From the NCBI GenBank assembly GCA_033782935.1, contig JAWQEG010000495.1, forward strand, positions 335,001 to 399,000: a stretch of 64,000 nt of DNA, in the 5' to 3' direction. This document shows positions 56,131 to 64,000 of this stretch, piece after piece. The first letter of the stretch is position 1; the number at the start of each line of letters is the position of its first letter. The notes under the pieces are model-generated. The model did no database searches. It saw only the letters and a program-made list of their open reading frames with translations, and had not been told where the DNA came from. This DNA is from Petrolisthes cinctipes. Taxonomy: Eukaryota > Arthropoda > Malacostraca > Decapoda > Porcellanidae. The position numbers were made by a program, and so were the translations under genes.

Positions 56131-56544
56131 CTGCCAAATTATATAAAGAAAACATATTAGGGTAATCATCCTCTTATTCTATTTGAAAATCTAATCAAAA
56201 TTTATAATAAATGAGTGTCAAGAAGCATCTGAATTTTCTTCCAAGTTCACTTCACAGTACAATACTAAATAAATTTAATAAAGTATAACCTGTTAGGACT
56301 GCTAAAGGATCAAGATAGAGATACCATACAAGGCCTATTTTATGCAAACTGCATTTATGTTTGACAGTACAGTATTAAACTTTCTGAAGGGAACTTTATG
56401 GCCTGTGCAAAAAAAGGTGTTAGAAGTTTAATATTACTTATTGCGAAACCTAACTACTGATAGTGCAATAAGTGAGAGTTATACTAAATAACTCGATTCT
56501 GCAGTATGTGGTATATAATTTAAAAAGATAATAAATAACCATAC

Positions 56545-56689
56545 TTAGGTTGGCATTCCACAGTTTCATGAACAAATGAGAGGAGTTCTTCGTTAGTGTC
56601 ACATCCTTCAAAAGTAACATTATCCATGCCCAGAATATCTGCCACCAGCTCATCTAACTCATCAAGTGGAGGAGATGCAGGACCACCAC
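56545..56689 (-). CDS. Harbinger 2 SANT/Myb-like partner, middle exon
   Basis: A 145-bp exon between acceptor CCTTTTAG and donor GTATGG. It encodes GGPASPPLDELDELVADILG and MDNVTFEGCDTNEELLSF, VHETVECQP, an acidic linker. It ends with two bases that join the last exon (QPKIETREF). Start phase is 1. Confidence 0.7.
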
Positions 56690-57489
56690 CTAAAAGGAAA
56701 TTGAAAAAATAGTAAATACATTTTATGACATGGAAAATGATTCAGCAAGGCAAATAGTATTCATTTAATTAAGTTCATCTATATTTGCTAATACTGTATT
56801 TTATTATTACCAAACAAGCTTTAATCCAACTTCACTAATCGATTTAGTACCTAAGTAGGACTTCGGTAACCTCTGAGGTTAAATTTTGTGAGCTTAATGT
56901 TTCCTACCTCAGTTTACAATGGTAAGTATAAGAATTAAAAACATAATACTCAATAAAAAATAGTTGTAGCATTCATTCTATATGTACAGTACATTGCTAT
57001 ATATTGTACCAAAAGGAAAGAAATTTTGTCACATTGTTGGATGGTACACTTATTGGTTGATGAAGTGACTTACATATTGGGAGCAGACATGGGCATGATT
57101 AAAAAAATCATTAAGATTTGATTGTTGTAACATGTTAGGAAGTATCTTACTTTACTGACATGCACTTGGAACATGTACTGTATGTAAGTGACTATACTAT
57201 ACAAATATACATGTATATACTGTATGTAAGTGACTAATTAGTAAGAAATATAATTTCACATTTTAATTATTGATTATTATAGAGGAAAATATTATAATGA
57301 TTAAGGTGGCCCCTTTATTTTATGATAATATTTGATTATGATTAAGCTTCACTTTTAATTATGATTACATAATTGTAGCCTTGGATTATGATTTTTTTAT
57401 TTGTAATCATAATCATGCCCATGTCTGATTGGGAGTAACTAACTTAGTTTCTCCAGAGACAAAATTGGTCATATTCATACCTGTTCCTT

Positions 57490-57735
57490 TCACTGCCACC
57501 TCTTCTGGCAATCTTTCACAGTCCTCTTGCCATCAGAGTAGGACTCGTGAAGGTGGCTGGCAATGTGCTTCCATGCTTCCTGCTTGGCCTTGTGGGTTAC
57601 TCCTGCTGTATTAAAGCTCCCTTTCAGCAGGTTAGCATGTTCTTTGTACAGTTCGACTAAATATTTGGTCTCGTCGGGACTCCAATTGGTTTTCCTTGTC
57701 CGTTCTTTCTTCGGTGTTGATGTGCACAAATCCAT
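57490..57735 (-). CDS. Harbinger 2 SANT/Myb-like partner, DNA-binding exon
   Basis: Reads MDLCTSTPKKERTRKTNWSP, DETKYLVELYKEHANLLKGS, AKQEAWKHIASHLHESYS and KRTVKDCQKRW. The NWSxxExxxLVELYKEH ... AW..IA..L ... VKDCQKRW pattern is the Myb/SANT-like domain (Myb_DNA-bind_5 type) that recognises Harbinger ends. A TGA follows; a donor GTGAAA or GTATGA nearby is likely. Its phase does not obviously match the middle exon, so a further small exon may be missing. Confidence 0.75.
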   Translation of the reverse strand: MDLCTSTPKKERTRKTNWSPDETKYLVELYKEHANLLKGSFNTAGVTHKAKQEAWKHIASHLHESYSDGKRTVKDCQKRWQ

Positions 57736-58369
57736 TCTTGTAGTCCTTCTTGTTCTCTTCTTGGCCTCTCTTCTTCCCTTCAGTCTTTATGTTTACAAAT
57801 CTCGGCGGGCGTCGTCTGCAATGCGTCCACATTCAGAAAATTTTGAATATCGGTAAATATAAACACTTGCTTTTTGCCATTATTTTGTTTATTGCTCATC
57901 AAAAAATGTAAGGAAGCGTGAAAAATTATTTTAAAAAGTAATTACATAGCTTTTCAACGTTTATTTTCCTCAAAATAAATAAATGAACATGAATTGACCG
58001 CTACATTTAGCAGTAGCAGCTTGGGATATCGTCCCAACTAAGTCTCGCTCTCAGACGAGGGTGGCGTCTTTGCTTAGGACGTCCGAGGACTTCCGACCTA
58101 ACTAAGACGAATTTTAGGACTCTTTTTATAAGTACTGACCCTGATTTCCACTATACTTAACTTCATCCTCCAACACTATAAGCTTTTCTTCCCGATCCAT
58201 ACTGTACTAGTCTTTTTTAATCTTCTGTATTTTCAATTTCCACATCTAAGCCACGTGGTACCTGGCTGTGTCCCGCAATTGCCACTCGGAACATTACTCA
58301 CGTTAATGTCTCCAACCCTATAACACTCTGTTTCCTCCAATACGGCTGGCCAAAACTCTTACTTATCCC

Positions 58370-58386
58370 ACACTCGCTGCCACCAG
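58370..58386 (-). other. Gypsy primer-binding site
   Basis: Directly after the 5' LTR the minus strand reads CTGGTGGCAGCGAGTG, a TGGTGGCAGCG-type tRNA primer site common in invertebrate gypsy elements. Confidence 0.7.
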
Positions 58387-60523
58387 TGTAACGACTCGAA
58401 AATATATGGATATTTAACGAGCGTTAACACAAAAAAAAATAATATTGGGATCTTTTTAAGCTTTCCTCGCTCCGGCCAGGCGGTAGGAGAATCAAGAATG
58501 ATATAGGAATGGGGCAAATATACTAATATGTCTATAGAGTTTTCCCAATGAATTTATTACACACACACACGATATTAATGAAGAATATACTAAATGATAA
58601 TTATGCTGAACTTTAAGCTTGGAATTAGCTCATAAAAATAAGAACAATGATGACCAGAATCAACCTTATAACTATACTTAGAATTAGAATCAGAACTATA
58701 CTTAGAAATTAGAATCAGAACTGTACTTAGAAATTAGAATCAGAACTGTACTTAGAAATTAGAATCAGAACTGCACTTAGAAATTAGAATCAGAACTGTA
58801 CTTAGAGATTAGAATCAGAACTGTACTTAGAAATTAGAATCAGAACTTTACTTAGAACTTAAACTAAATCCTACCAAGAACACATGTACAAGAAAATAAA
58901 TTAATCAAGAATGGCACAGAAAATCACTTATAAATTAATCACAGAGAAATAAACACTCACGGCGGGTAATATACCGCGAACCGTAAACTTAGAGTTAGAA
59001 CCGAACTTAGAATCACAAAAGAAATTTACATGGAAATTAATACACAGAAATACCACTCACGGCGGGTAATATACCCCGAACCGTAATAAGGCTATCTAAA
59101 CTACCACTAAGAACTAGCTTTCCCAGATATCTTTTGACTTATCGACCTCGAGGATGGACCAGAACACACCTGTCGAAGAGGGAGGTTGGAGAGAGAATCT
59201 ATCTTAATTTATCACTGTCATCATAGGACAAATTATTAATTTTAATACATCAAGCACTTATTAGACACTTAAGCGGCTATCACACGGGCACTTTTTCCGA
59301 CGACATCGTGTCGTACGACACGATTTTCGACGACATGTCGTGGGAAATGGGAGATTTCGGACGACGAGGTGTTGACGGAAATTATCGAAAACTGTCGGTG
59401 ATTTCCTGCGACAGGGAGAAAGTCGTTGAAAGTCTATAGTGAATAATATTGTATGGAATATATTATTATAGCATATTATGATTTAAGTAGTGTTAAGTAT
59501 CATTATTTGAATATAACAATTGTATTCCTAGATCTTATATATTATATACACCGAATTTAACTGTTAAATATAAGCATGGAACACTGATTTGATTTCGGGG
59601 TTTGTTTACATTTCTGCTTTCGCCTGCCGCCTGGTCCAAACCTCTTTCTTTTTCTTCCGAAGCAATTGCACATGCTTCAACAGCTAAAATGGTTAGGTTA
59701 GGTTAGGTTCGGTTCGGTTAATGACGTCCATCCTTGGTGATGTGGCTTTTGTAACAGAGTGTTTTGGTTGTCCCGCCACCCGTGTGGTGTCGTCGGTCGT
59801 CGTTGTTGTCTGAATGAGAATTTGCCGTGTGCTATTGTTTCCCGCGACATGTCGTCGAAAATGATGTCGTACGACACGATGTCGCAGGAAAAGAGCGACC
59901 GTGTGATACGGCCTTTACTCTTTAGTTATGGAACATTATTAGCACTTTAAGTACACTAATTATTATAGTTAACACAAACTGCTTTCAACTGTACCTGTCG
60001 AGAGGGAGTTTGGAGAGAGAATGGGCTCTTCCCACGCTCAACGAAATATTGGAACAATTAAATTACTTCGTCAATAATCCTCTGGGGCTGCTAATTACTT
60101 TTGTAGTGAGTTTTTAAAATAGATAGGAGATAAGGTGAGTCAGGTAAGTGGTCTCGGAGGTTAGTTAACTACCCATTATTGCTAATCAGGAAAAAAACAT
60201 ACATTGTTTTTTAAAGACTCCATTATACTCGTTTGAATTCCATATAAGCTGATGCAATACTTGTTACGTATTTCATCATGGTTATTACCCCGTTTCCCTG
60301 ATCAACCCATTTCCCAAAATACATACACATAATTAATTTCCTACCTATTATAATAACTAACATGTCTATATTATATATATATACAAATATTATACATTTC
60401 CAGTAATAACTACTATCACGTTTTCTTTTCCTTCGGCCATGATTTCAACTCGAGGATGGACAAGAAAAATAAAAAGGGGTAACTCAAAGAAATCCATTGA
60501 ATAAAAATAAAAGGAGCGTTACA
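58387..60523 (-). repeat. Gypsy 5' LTR (right)
   Basis: 2137 bp, including a 641-bp insertion at 59274. The AATCAGAACTGTACTTAGAA minisatellite at 58680-58850 has more copies than in the left LTR. Confidence 0.95.
59274..59914. mobile_element. PIF/Harbinger-type MITE inserted only in the right LTR
   Basis: Flanked by TTA duplications (59271-59273 and 59915-59917); the left LTR has the empty site ACACTTACTCTTT. Ends AGCGGCTATCACACGG and AGGCCGTATCACACGG, with inverted arms of ~75 bp rich in CGACGACATGTCGT. Confidence 0.93.
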
Positions 60524-60889
60524 ACTCTAACTTCCATCATGATAAACAACCGTTTTCAACTTTAATAATATAAAGCAATAATATCTCTCATGAGGTCAAC
60601 AGTGTCGCTATCACAACTGGGAAATGATTACGATAATATAAATTTATTTCATATACTGAATACAAGGTATTATCACAAAAATATCAATACCTTTTGAGTA
60701 TGTTTCCCCCAAAAAGGCAAAACAAATTTATGGTTTAGGAGCGTAAGGCAAGGCAATAAATTAACAGGTTGACTACACTTGTAACTGGTACAATCAGTGT
60801 TGTCAGTCCCCTTCTCCTGTACCAGTTGTAAGTGGTGGCAATTGTACAATTACTACTAATGAAAAATAACTCGTATAACTTCAAACACG
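60524..60889. other. No gene seen
   Basis: Flank beyond the gypsy element. It does not read as the missing end of the P-like gene. Confidence 0.5.
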
Positions 60890-61398
60890 TACAGTCGGCA
60901 AAAAAAGTTTCATTACCACCCCTACATTAATTTTAACATCGGTAAGCGCGGCAGGGTTGGTAGTTTGGTACTCCGCTGACTGGGCAGCTGTGCATCGTCA
61001 TCTGAGACGGGTATCATCTTTGACCCGGCCGATAATATGCGGGCCGCAGCAGTGACAACTTAGCACAACTCATTCAGTTTCTTTTTTATATCAAAAGTTT
61101 AGCTGATTTTAAATTAAATTTTGAGTGTTTAAGAACTCTTACTATTTAACGATTCATTATTAAATATAAGGAAATATGTTTGAGTATTTTAGAACAAGAA
61201 TAATAGTTAAATACTAAGAAAAAATAGCACTGGGTGAAAGAACGTCATTCCTACTTGCTTGCTCATTAGACACTGAGGGGCACGGAGGGAGACAAGGTAT
61301 ATAAGACACTCGCGTCACACCTTACTCGCCAGTCAGGTTTACCAACATTACATCACACTGTTAAAAGGATGATAACGAAACTTTTGTTGCAGACTGTA
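60890..61398. mobile_element. Mariner-type MITE, family A, copy 3
   Basis: TA-flanked CAGTCGGCAAAAAAAGTTTC start and a diverged inverse end (GAAACTTTTGTTGCAGACTG). Confidence 0.88.
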
Positions 61399-62344
61399 CA
61401 TACCTCTCAACTCATTTGAAAATATCCCTCTAGCCTACAAGCAATCAATGCAGCCTTCGGGGTTCTCACACATGTAGAAATACAATATAAATATGACAGA
61501 TTCTGTACATAAACAGAAAAAAAAAAATCAAACTCGATATAAAACAGATATATCAATAACAAACAAGTATATTTTAGTGACCATATTTTTTTATGTGGCC
61601 CATTGGAAGTAATCTAATAATTTTTTCTAGATACCTAATAGCATGGATGAGATTACCACGCCCCTCCCTGTAGTAAGCCACAAACCAAAATGGTGTAGGA
61701 ACCCGACGCTCCTTAGGAACATGCTCTACAGAGTTATCGAAGATGTTAGGGCAGTAGTCATTGTCACTGTCAACCTTCCCCAACATCTCCCTGCCCAGAC
61801 TCCCAGCCCTCCAAAACAGGACGGCCCCTAGAGGTAACCATTTAGTCTGGTCTCTCACTGGCGACCTTACTAGCATGGGAAGCCCTCTCTCCCCGAAATC
61901 GGGACAGAGCAGGGACCGAAGCCCCCTCTAGTCTATGAAGACTTGGAGTCTGTCCAGTATGTGGCAAAAGATAACTCTACCACAGCTCCAATAAAGTGAC
62001 ATTTTTTGAAGAATAACGACAATAAGATTGGTATGTTTTATTATTAATAAATACACAAATAACAAGGAAGTTTGGGTGAAATAAGTAATATGCATATCAA
62101 CATTAAATGACCATACATGAAATTCATAAATGTTTTATAAATTATTTCCATGTTCATTGTAACTCTGAATTTTCTGAAAAGCCTTCACATATTATATCAA
62201 AATTATTGATACACAAGGCATTGTTTTTACTGTTACTTGGGAAACCACATGAAATATGAAAGGATATTGTCAACAATGATGGGATCGTGTCCAAAGCAAA
62301 TATTAGTACAAAATGTGGTCTGGTAGAGGTGTAAAAGTTGCCCT
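61399..62344. other. Unidentified sequence with an open frame
   Basis: The minus strand is open from 61876 to 61574 (GAVLFWRAGSLGREMLGKVD, YCPNIFDNSVEHVPKERR, FWFVAYYREGRGNLIHA). The pattern looks protein-like but no family is recognised. It may be a dispersed repeat or part of the 3' flank of the receptor gene. Confidence 0.3.
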
Positions 62345-62522
62345 GTACACTCGTGATACGTAATTTCTGACCAGAGACGAACGACAGGCACCACACACAC
62401 ATACCCAGCATTCGAACCCATCAGCCTCTATAGGTGTACTGGGTGGGGAAATGAACAATACCAGGCGATTCGAAGCTTTCTGCTCCTCACACTCTGGTCA
62501 GAAATTATGTATCACGAGTGTA
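62345..62522. mobile_element. Mariner-type MITE at the 3' end of the receptor gene
   Basis: TA-flanked ends CACTCGTGATACGTAATTTC and inverse (arms ~32 bp), 178 bp. Its right arm supplies the last codons and stop of the ionotropic-receptor reading frame. Confidence 0.88.
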
Positions 62523-62723
62523 CACACAAGTTTCTGCCAGGAGTACCAGGAGAGAGGTCACATAGCCCATGCACAGGATGTAGAAGACGCTTTGGACATG
62601 TTCAACTGTGAGGGTGACAAAGTTTTCATCTTCTCCGTCCATTGCTTCCATAACAGACTCTGACCCTTCTTCATTTTTGGTGGACCTCTGTGAACCACTT
62701 CCTCCTTTAATTTCCGCCTGGTA
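62505..62723 (-). CDS. Ionotropic receptor, last exon (fourth membrane helix)
   Basis: Acceptor ATCTTCAACAG (AG 62725-62724), phase 0, matching the end of the upstream exon. It reads YQAEIKGGSGSQRSTKNEEG, an acidic linker, then FVTLTVEHVQSVFYILCMGY and VTSLLVLLAETCV. VxLTVEHVQSVFYIL followed by a hydrophobic stretch is the segment leading into M4 of arthropod ionotropic receptors (iGluR family, chemosensory or thermosensory cation channels of the plasma membrane). The frame ends YTRDT and TAA inside the terminal repeat of a MITE, so the natural C-terminal tail was replaced or truncated. Confidence 0.85.
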   Translation of the reverse strand, partial: YQAEIKGGSGSQRSTKNEEGSESVMEAMDGEDENFVTLTVEHVQSVFYILCMGYVTSLLVLLAETCVYTRDT

Positions 62724-62727
62724 CTGT

Positions 62728-62962
62728 TGAAGATAGAGAAACTGTTTTTAAGTACACACAAAAACTCATGAGCGAGGGCAGTGAGGATTTTAAGAAACCA
62801 CACAGACTTGAAGATAGATAACTGTTTTTAGTACACACAAAAACTCATGAGCGAGGGCAGTGAGGATTTTAAGAAACCACACAGACTTGAAGATAGATAA
62901 CTGTTTTTAGTACACACAAAAACTCATGAGCGAGGGCAGTGAGAATTTTTTTTAAGAAACCA
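62728..62962. repeat. ~78-bp tandem repeat beside a splice acceptor
   Basis: Three units of GAAGATAGATAACTGTTTTT, AGTACACACAAAAACTCATG, AGCGAGGGCAGTGAGGATTT. The first unit contains the pyrimidine tract of the acceptor at 62725. Confidence 0.88.
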
Positions 62963-63091
62963 CACAGATCTCCAGCTCAAAAAAGTCTTTTCTTATTCTA
63001 ATTACACATTAATTATAGATATACTTGCAATATCCACAAATACCATTAAATTGTTGTGGGGAGCCTTATCAAGAGGACCAAGGCTAAGAGG

Positions 63092-63262
63092 TACACTCGC
63101 AATCCAAAATATGTATCCAGGCTTGTTTCGAATAGCCTTGTCGAATATTAAGCGAGTTCAAGCAAATATGAAACAGGATAAGCGTTGTAATTGGTTCACT
63201 AGTATGTCAAATGATTCGAAACTTCAACAAGACCTAGATACAAATTTTGGATTGCGAGTGTA
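63092..63262. mobile_element. Mariner-type MITE in receptor intron
   Basis: TA-flanked ends CACTCGCAATCCAAAAT and inverse. Its right TA is the left TA of the next MITE. Confidence 0.85.
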
Positions 63263-63418
63263 CAGTCACGAGCACTAGTAAGTATTCAGGTGTGCTTCTA
63301 ATACCTAGAGACCGTAAATAAATGCACAATAAGATCTCTATTGAAATTAGTTCGTTGGTGAATTGGACTTTTCAAAGCTTCAACCAAAGCTGTATACTTA
63401 TTAGTGCTCGTGACTGTA
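63261..63418. mobile_element. Mariner-type MITE abutting the previous one
   Basis: TA-flanked ends CAGTCACGAGCACTAGTAAG and inverse, 158 bp. Confidence 0.85.
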
Positions 63419-63503
63419 CATCTCTTGGCCTTGAAGAGGACTATAAACTCAATAACTAATCCTGACACAGATATACACACGGAGTATTTTTTTATGAACT
63501 TAC

Positions 63504-63853
63504 CATCTTGTATTGACGAATGCTTTCCAGAAACCAATGATTGGCAAGTCCGCTCTCTAACACCCATGTGACGGCCCAATCCAAGTTGGGTTTTAGTGGT
63601 GAGTGACTCTGTAATCCCAACGCTACACTGAACGGCATAAAGCACTCCTGCAACACGACCACTTTGCCTGTATTACTTAGGAAATATTGTTTAATGTCAT
63701 ATATCACTCTGATAATACCAGCACCACGTACAGTTGGACACATGAATGGGTGGTACAGCCCAGGTGAAAGATACTTGTCTCATTTGAGTAACCAGTGTCT
63801 ATTATCAGGTACTTGCTTTTTATTACCATCCTCAATACTGACTTCTGCCCCTC
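63504..63853 (-). CDS. Ionotropic receptor, ligand-binding S2 exon
   Basis: Donor GTAAGT at 63503 and a likely acceptor GGTAATTAG (AG 63855-63854). It reads SIEDGNKKQVPDNRHWLLK, a TGA, then KYLSPGLYHPFMCPT, GKVVVLQECFMPFSVALGLQ, HSPLKPNLDWAVTWVLESGL and ANHWFLESIRQYKM. ECFxPFxxALGLxxxSPLKP...xxxxExGLxxxW is the end of the S2 ligand-binding lobe of ionotropic receptors, just before M4. The exon ends in phase 0 and fits the last exon. The in-frame TGA near 63772 suggests a pseudogene, an error, or a different upstream boundary. Agonist unknown. Confidence 0.8.
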
Positions 63854-64000
63854 CTAATTACCAACCTAACCTAACCTAACCTAACTAGTGTCTATTATGA
63901 GGTAGTTGCTTTTTATTACCATCCTCAATACTGACTTCTGCCCCTCCTAATTACCAACCTAACTTAACCTAACCTAACCAGTGTCTATTATGAGGTAGTT
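63780..64000. repeat. ~83-bp tandem repeat of an exon start and acceptor
   Basis: Nearly three units: AGTGTCTATTATGAGGTAGT, TGCTTTTTATTACCATCCTC, TGACTTCTGCCCCTCCTAAT and a CCTAACCTAA tract. The first unit is the 5' part of the S2 exon with its acceptor. Confidence 0.9.

Larger units (their letters stand above)
53077..58135. mobile_element. PIF/Harbinger element 2, inserted in the gypsy 5' leader
   Basis: Ends GTACTTATAAA and inverse. Subterminal regions at both ends carry CTAAGTCTCG and AGGACGAGTCCTA-type motifs. It holds a two-exon DDE transposase (plus strand) and a SANT/Myb-like partner gene (minus strand), the standard Harbinger pair, arranged convergently. Flanking bases do not show a clean TWA duplication (CGG against CTG outside the TACTTATAAA ends), which is unusual for the superfamily. 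About 5.06 kb. Confidence 0.85.
40236..60523 (-). mobile_element. Ty3/gypsy LTR retrotransposon with nested insertions
   Basis: Two LTRs beginning TGTAACGACTCG and ending GAGCGTTACA bound the element, transcribed on the minus strand. Order from the right: 5' LTR, primer-binding site, gag, protease, RT, RNase H, integrase, polypurine tract, 3' LTR. Integrase after RT/RNase H is the Ty3/gypsy order; no envelope gene is seen. The core is split by Harbinger element 2 (53077-58135) and a LINE (about 44560-49330). Frameshifts and a stop in pol show it is inactive. The bases flanking the LTRs (ACAGT and ACTCT) do not form a clear duplication. Confidence 0.92.

Noticed and set aside
55906..56160. Plus-strand poly-Ala/Gly frame
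   Set aside because: It is the complement of the (GCT)n poly-Ala tract in the SANT-partner exon, which is supported by splice sites and a coiled coil.
63051..63278. Small open frame LWGALSRGPRLRGTLAIQNM
   Set aside because: It lies almost wholly within a MITE hairpin.

Overview
The window is eukaryotic nuclear DNA, most likely from an arthropod and probably a decapod crustacean. The evidence is interrupted genes with GT/AG introns, abundant (GA)n, (AAT)n, (AC)n and (AT)n arrays, many TTAGG-like tracts (the arthropod telomere motif), an ionotropic-receptor gene, and a dense mix of PIF/Harbinger, P-like, Tc1/mariner-type MITE, CR1-like LINE and Ty3/gypsy elements. The species cannot be fixed from the sequence.

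1-10.7 kb (minus strand): eight phase-compatible exons of a PRDM9-like gene. In transcript order they lie at 10693-10498, 9884-9713, 7629-6891, 5823-5750, 4760-4560, 4057-3894, 1782-1685 and 321-1 (running off the left edge). They encode an acidic/poly-Asn region, a long low-complexity exon, a CxxC-x7-CxxH knuckle, a complete PR/SET domain and at least one C2H2 finger. Every intron is filled by tandem arrays, and several arrays are amplified copies of the exon-intron junctions themselves. Two exons contain in-frame coding minisatellites. An inverted-repeat-bounded cassette (2.09-3.78 kb) sits in one intron on the opposite strand.

10.7-25.7 kb: satellite-rich, gene-poor DNA with mariner-type MITEs (two sharing one TA target), a LINE 3' fragment with a 10-bp target-site duplication inside a MITE terminal repeat, and an LTR-like stretch carrying heat-shock elements.

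25.7-40.2 kb (plus strand): a decayed P/THAP9-like transposase gene, split by a 9.4-kb PIF/Harbinger element (30571-39976) with TAA duplications. That element has an apparently intact three-exon MADF gene, a frameshifted transposase, several nested MITEs and an ~870-bp palindrome.

40.2-60.5 kb (minus strand): a ~20-kb Ty3/gypsy element with LTRs at both ends, gag and pol. It has been invaded by a CR1-like LINE (ORF1 with an SGNH esterase; ORF2 with endonuclease and RT, one frameshift), by a 5-kb Harbinger element whose transposase reads intact beside a SANT-domain partner, and by one separate MITE in each LTR.

60.5-64 kb (minus strand): MITEs and the 3' end of an ionotropic receptor (ligand-binding S2 lobe and last membrane helix). 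Its stop codon is supplied by a MITE terminal repeat, and its upstream exon boundary is also tandemly duplicated.
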